DNA of 7,250 nucleotides, taken from positions 1 through 7,250 of the forward strand of contig JALOPA010000084.1 of assembly GCA_025454125.1 (NCBI GenBank), in the 5' to 3' direction. Below the pieces are notes generated by a model, which was not told the origin of the DNA, made no database searches, and saw only the letters and a program-made list of their open reading frames with translations. Of this stretch, positions 1-6,170 are shown one piece after another. The stretch's first letter is position 1; every line of letters begins with the position of its first letter. This stretch comes from Thermodesulfobacteriota bacterium (lineage in GTDB: Bacteria; Desulfobacterota; DSM-4660; Desulfatiglandales; HGW-15). Made by a program: the position numbers and the translations under genes.

Positions 1-556
1 CGAGCTCGTCTTCGTCTTCGTCAAAGAGGTCCGCGGTGGTCCTCACCTTGACGCTCTCGAACCGGGTCAACAGAAGCGTGCCGTTGATGACGTCAAAGGC
101 GTTCACGTACATGGCGATTTCGGTCTCATCCTTTATCTTGCGGAAGGGCCAGATCCCGGTCTTGATCCTTTTTGTGTCAAAAGGAGTGCACACGGCCGTG
201 ATCATCACATTGATGCCCATCTGATCGGCTCTCCTGGCCTGCTCCGGATCGGTCACAATACCGAACTCGGGGGACCTTGCCCTGTCCGAGGCGGCTGTAA
301 GTCTCCTGCCTTTTTCAATAATGAAGGCGCCGTCTCTGTTGAGAAGAGAAAGGAACTGAGCTGTGAGCTGCTCCATTTTTTCCTCTCCGAGCCCGGCTTG
401 ATCCCAGAAGGGGAGGACGAGGACTCGTTTCTTAAGCCCTGAGGACCCGGGGGTGATTTTGTCATAGAGCTTCTTGGTTGTCGAACACCCGCTGGCTGCG
501 ACCAGAGCGAGGCAAAGCAGAAAAAACAGACCAAGCTGCACCACGCTTTTTGTCAT
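1..556 (-). CDS. Putative outer-membrane lipoprotein, C-terminus beyond the window
   Basis: The first 185 residues are visible; the frame is open to the window edge, so the gene is cut at its 3' end. The N-terminus is a classic lipoprotein signal: MTKS, a hydrophobic stretch at about residues 6-22, then the lipobox ASGC with the lipidated cysteine at 24. Serine at +2 suggests sorting to the outer membrane by the Lol rule. After a short linker, KKRVLVLPFWDQ (about 42-53) resembles the first beta strand of the TolB-N/CsgG/LpoB-like periplasmic fold, followed by an alternating helix/strand pattern. The visible end is acidic (DEDEDEL). The start is set by the signal peptide; no clear Shine-Dalgarno is seen. 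The frame stays open upstream to an ATG at 697, but that extension (low-complexity, repeat-encoded) would bury the signal peptide. Specific function is not recognised; the fold resemblance is an inference. Confidence 0.75.
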   Translation of the reverse strand, partial: MTKSVVQLGLFFLLCLALVAASGCSTTKKLYDKITPGSSGLKKRVLVLPFWDQAGLGEEKMEQLTAQFLSLLNRDGAFIIEKGRRLTAASDRARSPEFGIVTDPEQARRADQMGINVMITAVCTPFDTKRIKTGIWPFRKIKDETEIAMYVNAFDVINGTLLLTRFESVKVRTTADLFDEDEDEL

Positions 557-767
557 GCGTGCACAGGGGGTTTGTCCGTGTGCCGTGTCCCGTCCAGCCT
601 TCGCAGCCGCAGCACCTTCGGCAGAGTAGGCTGCGCCGTGTCCCGTTTCCACAATGCCTTGAACCCTGCACCCTGCACCTTGCACCTGCTGATCCATTCT
701 CAAGCCCTTGTTCCAGCGTAGGAATTGTTTGTCACACAGAAACGTTGATGTCAGATCCCTACCATTT
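557..767. other. Repeat-bearing intergenic region between acylphosphatase and lipoprotein genes
   Basis: No gene is supported here. The stretch holds a 12-bp direct repeat GCCGTGTCCCGT at 582-593 and 635-646. Between the copies lies a possible stem of CGCAGCC (602-608) with GGCTGCG (629-635). A short array of ACCCTGC-type heptamers lies at 664-690. The 11-mer GTTTGTCCGTG (570-580) is also found in the arms of the inverted-repeat element near the right end of the window (7089-7099 and, inverted, 6937-6947). No convincing promoter for the leftward lipoprotein gene was found. Confidence 0.6.
664..690. repeat. Short tandem heptamer array, ACCCTGC type
   Basis: Reading the plus strand, the sequence runs ACCCTGC, ACCCTGC, ACCTTGC, ACCTGC: three full 7-bp units with one substitution, and a final unit shortened by one base. 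It is non-coding and lies about 78 bases past the acylphosphatase stop codon. It differs in sequence from the GTGACRA heptamers elsewhere in the window but shares the 7-bp period. Confidence 0.65.
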
Positions 768-1052
768 TCAACACGAATACTCAACCTCAAAGGAGGCGAA
801 TTCCCCCTGGAAGGCCTCCGGGGTCTCCAGGACGCGGATGACGCGGGCCGACGGAGGCCCTTGATGGCACCACTCGACCAGCTTTCTGACGCTCTGTTCG
901 GGACCTTCAGCGACCACCTCGACCGTCCCTTCACGCCGGTTCCTGACCCATCCGCGAACGCCCAGACGCTCGGCTTGTTTGCGGGTGCTTTCACGGAACC
1001 AAACCCCCTGCACCCTGCCTTCAATCATCATCCTCACCCGGATGTTGTCCAT
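768..1052 (-). CDS. acyP: Acylphosphatase
   Basis: Small cytosolic enzyme that hydrolyses the carboxyl-phosphate bond of acylphosphates such as acetyl phosphate and carbamoyl phosphate. From the chosen start it is 94 residues, the normal family length. The signature GRVQGVWFR (residues 12-20) gives the phosphate-binding loop with the catalytic arginine R20. GWVRN (34-38) gives the catalytic asparagine N38, and GPPSAR (65-70) is the conserved turn. The start at 1052 (MDNIRVRM) is preferred because AAGAGG lies six bases upstream. An ATG two codons earlier (1058) touches that site directly and would leave no spacer. The 5' side is bounded by a heptamer repeat cluster that ends six bases before the ribosome binding site. 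Function is secure; the physiological substrate cannot be told. Confidence 0.93.
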   Translation of the reverse strand: MDNIRVRMMIEGRVQGVWFRESTRKQAERLGVRGWVRNRREGTVEVVAEGPEQSVRKLVEWCHQGPPSARVIRVLETPEAFQGEFASFEVEYSC

Positions 1053-1058
1053 GATCAT

Positions 1059-1064
1059 CCTCTT
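1059..1064 (-). promoter_or_regulatory. Ribosome binding site of the acylphosphatase gene
   Basis: On the minus strand this reads AAGAGG, six bases before the ATG at 1052 and directly adjacent to the ATG at 1058. The spacing favours the inner ATG as the true start. Confidence 0.6.
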
Positions 1065-1070
1065 AAATCA

Positions 1071-1131
1071 GTGACGAGTGACAAGTGACGAGTGCGCCAG
1101 AGGCGCATAAATGACGAGTGACGAGTCACAA
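1071..1131. repeat. GTGACRA heptamer cluster 1, interrupted by a hairpin
   Basis: Plus strand: GTGACGA, GTGACAA, GTGACGA in perfect 7-bp register (1071-1091). Next comes a stem-loop TGCGCC-AGA-GGCGCA (1093-1107), then ATGACGA, GTGACGA, GTCACAA (1111-1131). The cluster fills most of the 94-base gap between the ligase-like gene, whose stop is 15 bases away, and acylphosphatase. Related clusters occur at 1924-1987 and 6167-6287. Confidence 0.8.
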
Positions 1132-1146
1132 GGGAAAAGCAATCCT

Positions 1147-1872
1147 TCAAAACATGAACATCGCCGTTCCAGGCGGATTCCCGGAAGCAAGGCTCAATCT
1201 TGCCTGCAGATCAAGCGAATTCACCCGGACCCGAGCGCCCTCAACCGGGTAAGGGAAATTCTCTCTTGCCTCTCTCAGTTGCCGGCAGTGGTCCATTACT
1301 TCATAGATTCCACGACCCGCTTTGATGTGGGGCCTGTTCACCCGGAGACCGAGCTCCTGCAAGGCAAGCATAAGCTCGTAGTGAGTTGCCGCTTGAATTC
1401 CCGCCCTTGATCCCGTGCCCGTACAAAAGTAGTTCAGGGCTCGTTTGGACGATATCCTGGGATCGCCCTGGTACAGGGAGTCCTCAATCGCGGCCCTCGG
1501 GCTGGAAAAGGCAGGCTGCTTCTTGGCCGCCCGGTCCTCGTTCAACCGCAGGAGAGCCTCGGTCTCCATGTAAACGTCCGCCATGATTTCAAGCCGGTCA
1601 GGAACGGGGGTTTCCTTTCGCAGAGGGATGAACGTGAGGGGCACGGTGAGGATCGTCTTGACGCTCGCAGTGACCGGCCCTGATTGCGTCGAAGCGGACC
1701 TGAGGGAGCCCTGCCCGTAGATCAGGACCACGTCGGCACCCGTGATCTTCGGCTCGACAACATACTGCAGCGCTGAAGGTTCTTTTAGAAATTTGCGGAT
1801 CTCTCTGTCAAAGGCCAACAGGTCCTTTTCGTCGAAGGCTCCGGCTACAAATGGTTGTTCATTTCTAGTCAT
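1147..1872 (-). CDS. Degenerate stand-alone homologue of the NAD+-dependent DNA ligase adenylation domain
   Basis: The 241-residue protein matches the LigA nucleotidyltransferase domain along its length. GAFDEKDLLAFDREIRKFL (11-29) matches the linker before the domain, VVEPK (38-42) carries motif I with lysine K42, and SSPRAAIEDSLYQGDPRISS resembles the LigA NPRNAAAGSLRQLDP region. VEGARVRVNSL near the C-terminus matches the DGVVIKVNSL motif. Compared with E. coli LigA, the equivalents of E113 and K115 remain. KxDG has become KITG, the TRGDG arginine is glutamine, the motif III glutamate is aspartate (MADVYM, 97-102), DGVVIKV is EGARVRV, and the final KF lysine is methionine (AMFMF end). Domain Ia (NMN binding) and the OB, zinc, HhH and BRCT parts are absent. 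The protein stops exactly where the adenylation domain ends. The reading frame is intact and AAGGA lies 3 bases before the ATG. It is probably not an active ligase; its role is unknown. Confidence 0.75.
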   Translation of the reverse strand: MTRNEQPFVAGAFDEKDLLAFDREIRKFLKEPSALQYVVEPKITGADVVLIYGQGSLRSASTQSGPVTASVKTILTVPLTFIPLRKETPVPDRLEIMADVYMETEALLRLNEDRAAKKQPAFSSPRAAIEDSLYQGDPRISSKRALNYFCTGTGSRAGIQAATHYELMLALQELGLRVNRPHIKAGRGIYEVMDHCRQLREARENFPYPVEGARVRVNSLDLQARLSLASGNPPGTAMFMF

Positions 1873-1923
1873 CGTTCCTTGCCTTGAAAACGCTTAGAGA
1901 CACGGCGCCCATTTCAGTAAGGA

Positions 1924-1987
1924 GTCACGGGTAACAAGTGACGAGATTCAGACATTAACTTGTCACTCGTTACTTGGCACTTGTCAC
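1924..1987. repeat. GTGACRA heptamer cluster 2, inverted halves
   Basis: The left half on the plus strand reads GTCACGG, GTAACAA, GTGACGA (1924-1944). After a 15-base spacer the right half reads TTGTCAC, TCGTTAC, TTGGCAC, TTGTCAC (1960-1987), the reverse complement of the same unit in strict 7-bp register. The two halves could pair as an imperfect hairpin. The cluster sits 17 bases past the stop codon of the phosphorylase gene. Confidence 0.8.
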
Positions 1988-2004
1988 TTTTATTCAGCAG
2001 CCGG

Positions 2005-2730
2005 TTAATCAAATAGTTCCAGGAGGAGCTTCCCGGTCAGCTCACACCGCTTTTTGAAAACCGGGCTCGCGAATCCCCTGTGCCACTTGAGATCGGAAAG
2101 CCCGTCTGAGACGACCAGAAGGCCCGAGAATTTCACGGAGCGGTAGATCGCCACGGTCATGAGGGCGGACATTTCCATTTCGACGGCCAGAACTCCCCTG
2201 TCCCGGTAGGCCGCCACTTTCGCAAGGGTTTCACGGTACGGCGCGTCAGTGGTCCACACCGTGCCTTTCCGAAATGGCAGCCCCTCCTGATCCAGGGCCT
2301 GCTCCAGAGTCCGGTTGAGCTCCTGGTCTGTGCCCGGCTTTTTGGGGCCCAGAGGATAGTGCTCCGAGGTCCCCTCCTCGGAAAGGGCATGGAGAGGAAT
2401 CACGAGGTCTCCGATGTTGAGGTCCGGCTGAAGCGAGCCGCACCAGCCAAACAGGCAGATCCGCTTCGCGCCGAGGGCAATGATTTTCTCCAGGACCATG
2501 GCCGCCTGTGGAGCCCCCAGAAACGGGCCGGCCAGGCTCAGGCCGGCGCCTGTTTCACGCCGGAAGATCTTGAAGAACCCCTGGTCAAAGCAATCCATGG
2601 TTTCGAGTTTCGAGAGCCTCATGAGATCCTGGCCGATGGCCACCATGAGCACATCGGGCCCTAGGAGCGGGTCGTTTCTCCCTTTTCTGGGTTGAATCAC
2701 CGCGTCGTCGTGAAGGGCGCTAAGGCTCAC
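2005..2730 (-). CDS. Nucleoside phosphorylase-family protein (PNP/uridine phosphorylase superfamily)
   Basis: At 241 residues it has the size of the superfamily that cleaves nucleosides to base plus (phospho)ribose. Visible marks are GWCGSL (95-100), at the place of the phosphate-site loop (GTTGAI in uridine phosphorylase), and EMEMSAL (184-190), the ribose-binding methionine/glutamate motif. VVSDG (206-210) carries the acidic residue that acts on the base. The N-terminus, VIQPRKGRNDPLLGP (11-25), fits a subgroup of uncharacterised bacterial phosphorylases. The start is a GTG at 2728-2730 with only a weak, distant AAAGG upstream. The next internal ATG would delete the conserved N-terminal segment, so the GTG is kept. 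Substrate (uridine, purine nucleoside, or a nucleosidase reaction) cannot be decided. It is the first gene of the leftward group and is transcribed divergently from ffh. Confidence 0.82.
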   Translation of the reverse strand: MSLSALHDDAVIQPRKGRNDPLLGPDVLMVAIGQDLMRLSKLETMDCFDQGFFKIFRRETGAGLSLAGPFLGAPQAAMVLEKIIALGAKRICLFGWCGSLQPDLNIGDLVIPLHALSEEGTSEHYPLGPKKPGTDQELNRTLEQALDQEGLPFRKGTVWTTDAPYRETLAKVAAYRDRGVLAVEMEMSALMTVAIYRSVKFSGLLVVSDGLSDLKWHRGFASPVFKKRCELTGKLLLELFD

Positions 2731-2806
2731 GGAGCGAAAAACCTTTCAGTTTACAAGGTGGCTGGGTTCCCATTGATCTCATCTTCATCTCATTGTGGAA
2801 AGAATA

Positions 2807-2835
2807 ATAGTAAAGGGGAAGCCCTTTCGGGGCAA
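2807..2835 (-). promoter_or_regulatory. Candidate promoter for the leftward phosphorylase gene
   Basis: On the minus strand TTGCCC (2835-2830) and TACTAT (2812-2807) are separated by 17 bases, each matching four of six consensus positions. An overlapping TATTAT (2809-2804) matches five of six but with a 20-base spacer. This would give a leader of about 70 bases before the GTG start. Weak, based only on consensus matching. Confidence 0.3.
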
Positions 2836-2867
2836 CCGGAAAATTCACGAAAGGCTTCAAAAAAGTC

Positions 2868-2898
2868 TTTAGAAAAACTCCACAACTTGTGATAGAAT
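2868..2898 (+). promoter_or_regulatory. Candidate extended -10 promoter for the ffh operon
   Basis: TGATAGAAT at 2890-2898 matches the extended -10 form (TG, one base, then five of six TATAAT positions). TTTAGA at 2868-2873 is a poor -35 at 19 bases, as is usual for extended -10 promoters. Transcription would start near 2905, leaving a leader of about 110 bases before ffh. A TTGACA at 2950-2955 has no good -10 at 16-18 bases. Confidence 0.45.
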
Positions 2899-2920
2899 TT
2901 GACCAAATCTAACCCTTATC

Positions 2921-2934
2921 CCCTGCGTGCAGGG
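2921..2934. repeat. Small palindrome in the ffh leader
   Basis: CCCTGC-GT-GCAGGG is a perfect inverted repeat located just downstream of the candidate start point. As RNA it could form five pairs with a CGTG loop; as DNA it could be an operator. No T-tract follows directly, so it is not a terminator. Confidence 0.4.
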
Positions 2935-3013
2935 CGAATCTCATTTTTCTTGACACAGTGCGGTAAAAACGATTACCTTGATCGTTTGCTATTGACGACG
3001 GCAGGCCTTTTTC

Positions 3014-4339
3014 ATGTTTGAGAGTCTATCGGAGAAACTGGGCAGAACCTTCAAGAAACTGAAGGGACAGGGAAGGCTCACAGAGAAAAACATCCAGGAG
3101 GCTCTCAAAGAAGTCCGGATGGCCTTGCTCGAAGCGGATGTGAACTACAAGGTCGTCAAGAAGTTCGTTGAAGACATCCGCCAGAGCGCCATGGGGCAAG
3201 AGGTCCTCGACAGCCTCACCCCGGGACAGCAGGTCATCAAGATCGTCTATGAGGAACTGATCCGGCTCATGGGAGGAGCCCGGCAGGAGCTCAATCTCAC
3301 AGGCCGGACCCCCTTCACCTTGATGCTGGTGGGGCTTCAGGGCTCGGGAAAAACGACGACCGCGGGCAAGCTGGCGCTTCACCTTCGGAAAAAGGGCAGG
3401 AACCCCTATCTGGTCCCGGCCGACATTTACCGGCCTGCGGCCATTGACCAGCTCAAGAAGCTGGGAAGCCAGCTGGGGATTCCCGTGTACGACACCGACA
3501 AGAGCCGGAAGCCTGAAGACACGTGCCAGGAGGCTCTGGCCGGAGCCGGCGCCGCGGGTGCGGACATCCTGATCCTGGATACGGCAGGCCGGCTCCACAT
3601 CGACGACGAGCTCATGGCTGAGCTGGTGAGGATCAAGCAGAGGGTCACCCCCACGGAGATCCTCCTGGTGGCGGACGCCATGACCGGCCAGGACGCTGTG
3701 AACGTGGCCAAACACTTCAACGACCTCCTGGACATTTCAGGGGTGATCCTGACCAAGATGGAGGGCGATGCAAGAGGAGGGGCTGCGCTCTCTGTCAAGG
3801 CGGTGACGGACAAGCCCATCAAGTTCATCGGCGTGGGAGAGAAGCTCGACGCGCTGGAGCCTTTTTTCCCGGACCGGTTGGCCTCCCGGATCCTCGGTAT
3901 GGGAGACATGCTTTCCCTCATCGAGAAAGCCCAGGAGGAGTTCGATGAAAAAGAGGCCCTGAAGCTCGCCAAGAAGCTTAAGAAGCGCGAGTTCGACTTG
4001 GAGGACTTCCTGGGTCAGCTCAGGCAGCTGAAGAAGCTGGGCTCCCTGGAGCAGATCATGAGCATGATCCCCGGCCTGGGTCAGCTCAAGCAGCTCAAGA
4101 ACATGAAGCCCGATGAGAAGGAGCTGGTCAGGGTCGAGGCGATCATCAATTCCATGACCAAGGAGGAACGAGAGAACTACAAGATCATCAACGGCAGTCG
4201 ACGAAGGCGAATCTCCCTCGGGAGCGGAACGACCATTCAAGATGTGAACCGGCTTTTGAAGAACTTCGCACAGACAAAAAAAATGATGGAGAACCTGACC
4301 CGAAAAGGGTTGCAGGGGATGCCGTCCATCTTTCACTGA
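3014..4339 (+). CDS. ffh: Signal recognition particle protein Ffh (SRP54 GTPase)
   Basis: Ffh binds 4.5S RNA and signal sequences emerging from the ribosome and delivers the complex to the receptor FtsY at the inner membrane. The 441 residues show the full family layout. An N-terminal helical N domain (about 1-90) is followed by the G domain with P-loop GLQGSGKTTT (107-116), the insertion-box region DIYRPAA (137-143), DTAGR (189-193), TKMEGDARGG (247-256) and GVGEKLDALEPF (273-284). The M domain (about 295-435) has the signal-sequence finger region MSMIPGLG and the RNA-binding arginine cluster NGSRRRRISLGSG (393-405). The length is slightly under the usual 450 or so, with no missing motif. 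GGCAGG, seven bases before the ATG, is a weak ribosome binding site. First gene of the operon; rpsP follows after 38 bases. The 4.5S RNA gene itself is not in this window. Confidence 0.98.
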   Translation: MFESLSEKLGRTFKKLKGQGRLTEKNIQEALKEVRMALLEADVNYKVVKKFVEDIRQSAMGQEVLDSLTPGQQVIKIVYEELIRLMGGARQELNLTGRTPFTLMLVGLQGSGKTTTAGKLALHLRKKGRNPYLVPADIYRPAAIDQLKKLGSQLGIPVYDTDKSRKPEDTCQEALAGAGAAGADILILDTAGRLHIDDELMAELVRIKQRVTPTEILLVADAMTGQDAVNVAKHFNDLLDISGVILTKMEGDARGGAALSVKAVTDKPIKFIGVGEKLDALEPFFPDRLASRILGMGDMLSLIEKAQEEFDEKEALKLAKKLKKREFDLEDFLGQLRQLKKLGSLEQIMSMIPGLGQLKQLKNMKPDEKELVRVEAIINSMTKEERENYKIINGSRRRRISLGSGTTIQDVNRLLKNFAQTKKMMENLTRKGLQGMPSIFH

Positions 4340-4360
4340 TTTCTGCACTTTCACAATAAA

Positions 4361-4369
4361 AGGGGGTGG
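4361..4369 (+). promoter_or_regulatory. Ribosome binding site deciding the rpsP start
   Basis: AGGGGGTGG lies eight bases before the ATG at 4378. The in-frame GTG at 4366 falls inside this site, so a longer S16 starting there is unlikely. Confidence 0.7.
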
Positions 4370-4377
4370 TAAAAGGA

Positions 4378-4635
4378 ATGGCTGTAAGGATTAGATTGAC
4401 CAGGTTGGGGGCTAAGAAGAAACCCTACTATCGTTTGGTTGCTGCAAACTCGGAATCGCCACGGGACGGAAAGTTCCTGGAAATCCTCGGGTCCTATGAC
4501 CCGACCAAGAATCCGGCTCTCATCAAGCTTCACAAGGAGAAAGTGACCCATTGGCTGGACAAGGGAGCCACGCTCTCGGAATCCGCGCGATCCATTTTGA
4601 AAAAGGAAGGGTTGCTGAAGAGTTCCAAAGGCTAG
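4378..4635 (+). CDS. rpsP: 30S ribosomal protein S16
   Basis: S16 binds 16S rRNA in the 5' domain and is needed for early 30S assembly. From the ATG at 4378 the protein is 85 residues, typical for the family. It begins with the hallmark [19 protein letters not shown] (1-19) and contains [16 protein letters not shown] (27-42). The C-terminal part is basic (KKEG, KSSKG). The start is fixed by the preceding AGGGGGTGG and by the conserved first residues. It lies between ffh and the KH-domain gene, as in many Gram-negative and Gram-positive ffh/rpsP/trmD operons; its own regulation is presumably operon-wide. Confidence 0.98.
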   Translation: MAVRIRLTRLGAKKKPYYRLVAANSESPRDGKFLEILGSYDPTKNPALIKLHKEKVTHWLDKGATLSESARSILKKEGLLKSSKG

Positions 4636-4669
4636 GACCTCACATCCAACGGACTTGTTCCACTCTGGA

Positions 4670-4675
4670 AGGAGG
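4670..4675 (+). promoter_or_regulatory. Ribosome binding site of the KH-domain gene
   Basis: A perfect AGGAGG within a G-rich run (4669-4678). It is ten bases from the ATG at 4686 and four from the ATG at 4680, so both starts are reachable. Confidence 0.7.
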
Positions 4676-4685
4676 GGGTATGCAG

Positions 4686-4916
4686 ATGAAGGAACTGATC
4701 ACGTACATCGCCAAAGCGTTGGTTGACAAGCCGGAAGAGGTGGTCGTAACGGAGATCGAAGGGGAGCAGACCTCTGTGATCGAACTCAAAGTGGCCAAAG
4801 AAGATCTGGGAAAAGTGATCGGCAAGCAGGGCAGGACCGCCCGGGCCATGAGAACGATTCTCAGCGCAGCGTCCACGAAAATCAACAAGAGATCGGTTCT
4901 GGAGATCATCGAGTAA
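4686..4916 (+). CDS. khpA: KhpA-type KH-domain RNA-binding protein
   Basis: A single KH domain of 76 residues, the normal length of the YlqC/KhpA family. This family binds RNA, often with a KhpB/Jag partner, and in some bacteria is linked to cell-size control and post-transcriptional regulation. The RNA-binding GxxG loop is in [10 protein letters not shown] (41-50), with helix TARAMRTIL after it and a closing strand KRSVLEIIE. The start [14 protein letters not shown] fits family members and gives a ten-base spacer to AGGAGG. An ATG two codons upstream (4680, adding MQ) is the alternative. The gene lies 50 bases after rpsP and only 2 bases before rimM, the standard position between rpsP and rimM. 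Confidence 0.93.
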   Translation: MKELITYIAKALVDKPEEVVVTEIEGEQTSVIELKVAKEDLGKVIGKQGRTARAMRTILSAASTKINKRSVLEIIE

Positions 4917-4918
4917 GG

Positions 4919-5452
4919 TTGAGCAAGGTTTCTCCTGAAGCGCTCCTCCTGATCGGGAGGGTCATCGGACCGCACGGGCTGAGAGGACTTCTGAAGATCG
5001 AATCCTATGCCCGGTCGGAGGAGACCCTGCTCGCAGCGGGAAGGCTTTATCTCAAGCAGAGCCACGGAGAAATCTCCGAGTACGGGATCCTTTCTGCCGC
5101 ACCTCACAAGGGGGGATCGCTGATTCGGCTGGAGGGAGTGGAGTCCAGAGATCAAGTCGAACCCTACCATGGCGCGGAAATCTTCATCCGCAAAGCAGCG
5201 GTGAGCCGCGGGGAGGATGAGTATTTCTGGCACGAGCTGATCGGTCTCGAGGTTTATCTGGAGACCGGCCGCTGCCTGGGCACTCTGGAAGAGATCGTAT
5301 CGACGGCGGCCAATGACATTTACGTGGTCCGGGAAGGAAAAGAGGAGTTCCTCATCCCCGCCATCCATGATGTGGTGAAGACGATCGATCTGGAAAACGG
5401 GAAAATGATCCTCTTTGAAGTGGAAGGGCTTCTGGGTTTGAATGAGGTTTGA
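4919..5452 (+). CDS. rimM: Ribosome maturation factor RimM
   Basis: RimM assists maturation of the 30S head by binding S19. The 177-residue protein has the two expected beta-barrels. The N-terminal RimM domain opens with [18 protein letters not shown] (10-27). The PRC-barrel opens with [11 protein letters not shown] (102-112), includes NDIYVV (132-137) and ends with [13 protein letters not shown] (145-157). The start is a TTG at 4919, two bases past the khpA stop, with no ATG or GTG in frame before the conserved domain. The only Shine-Dalgarno-like bases nearby (TAAGG) touch the start directly, so translation is probably coupled to khpA. The 3' end overlaps trmD by 11 bases. Confidence 0.96.
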   Translation: MSKVSPEALLLIGRVIGPHGLRGLLKIESYARSEETLLAAGRLYLKQSHGEISEYGILSAAPHKGGSLIRLEGVESRDQVEPYHGAEIFIRKAAVSRGEDEYFWHELIGLEVYLETGRCLGTLEEIVSTAANDIYVVREGKEEFLIPAIHDVVKTIDLENGKMILFEVEGLLGLNEV

Positions 5453-6170
5453 TGTTCTCACTCTTTTTCCTGAGCTGTTTTTGCCTTTCCTGAAGGAGAC
5501 GATCCTGGGCCGTGCGGTGAAGGCCGGCCTGGTGGACATTCGCCTGGTGAACATTCGCTCCTTTGCCAGGGGGCGGCACCTGGTCACCGACGACACGCCC
5601 TTCGGCGGGGGCCAGGGCATGGTGATGAAGCCGGGGCCCATCTCAAGGGCGCTGGAGTCGATCGACAGAGCAAAGGACCGATCCCTGGTGGTGCTCCTCA
5701 CTCCCCAGGGCCGGTTGTTGGATCAGCCCCTGGCCTGGGACCTGTCCCGCATGGAGCAGCTCATCCTCATTTGCGGGCGCTACGAAGGCGTGGACGAGAG
5801 AATCCGGACGACCTGCGTCGACCTGGAACTCTCCATCGGGGATTATGTTCTGAGCGGCGGAGAGACGGCGGCCATGGTGGTCATGGACGCGGTGAGCCGT
5901 CTGGTGCCGGGCGTGCTGGGAGGCGAGAAGTCCGCCCAGGAGGATTCCTTTGAGGACGGGCTCCTCGAGTATCCTCAGTACACGCGGCCGAGGGTGTTCA
6001 AGAACCTCGGGGTGCCGGAAATCCTGCTCTCCGGCGACCACGAGAAGATCCGGGAGTGGCGAAGGACCGAGTCCTTGAAACGGACCCTTGAACGAAGGCC
6101 GGATCTTCTGGAGAAAGCGAAGCTGACCGAGGAAGACAAGCGCATCCTCGCGAAGCTGAGAGGAGAGTGA
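5442..6170 (+). CDS. trmD: tRNA (guanine-N1-)-methyltransferase TrmD
   Basis: TrmD makes m1G37 next to the anticodon from S-adenosylmethionine, which prevents +1 frameshifting. The 242 residues carry all the family marks: [13 protein letters not shown] (1-13), [14 protein letters not shown] (53-66), LLTPQG (85-90), and the knot segments GRYEGVDER (112-120) and [11 protein letters not shown] (131-141). The catalytic aspartate is D168 in QEDSF, followed by [10 protein letters not shown] (174-183) and the C-terminal tRNA-binding domain with SGDHEKI (197-203). The ATG lies inside the end of rimM in another frame, consistent with coupled translation. The stop codon TGA (6168-6170) is formed by the first GTGACGA heptamer of the following repeat cluster, so the repeat meets the gene end exactly. 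Apart from this the protein looks complete. Confidence 0.98.
   Translation: MRFDVLTLFPELFLPFLKETILGRAVKAGLVDIRLVNIRSFARGRHLVTDDTPFGGGQGMVMKPGPISRALESIDRAKDRSLVVLLTPQGRLLDQPLAWDLSRMEQLILICGRYEGVDERIRTTCVDLELSIGDYVLSGGETAAMVVMDAVSRLVPGVLGGEKSAQEDSFEDGLLEYPQYTRPRVFKNLGVPEILLSGDHEKIREWRRTESLKRTLERRPDLLEKAKLTEEDKRILAKLRGE

Noticed and set aside
557..697. N-terminal extension of the lipoprotein to an in-frame ATG at 697
   Set aside because: The added residues are encoded by the ACCCTGC array and direct repeats, and would place the lipoprotein signal peptide in the middle of the protein.
1071..1131. CRISPR array
   Set aside because: The units are 7 bp in direct tandem without spacers of constant length; this is a short tandem repeat.
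2692..2892. 66-codon plus-strand frame in the divergent intergenic region
   Set aside because: Begins inside the phosphorylase gene, has no ribosome binding site, and overlaps both candidate promoters.
2950..2978. TTGACA box as a -35 for ffh
   Set aside because: Perfect -35 hexamer, but the bases 16-18 downstream (around TTACCT) match only two or three of six -10 positions; the extended -10 at 2890-2898 is better.
3026..4354. Long antisense open frames across ffh (229, 181 and 205 codons)
   Set aside because: They lie opposite a fully conserved ffh, have no recognisable domains or ribosome binding sites, and arise from GC-rich codon usage on the other strand.
4640..5701. 353-codon antisense frame across khpA, rimM and trmD
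   Set aside because: It covers three well-conserved genes on the plus strand and its translation shows no family features; a shadow frame.
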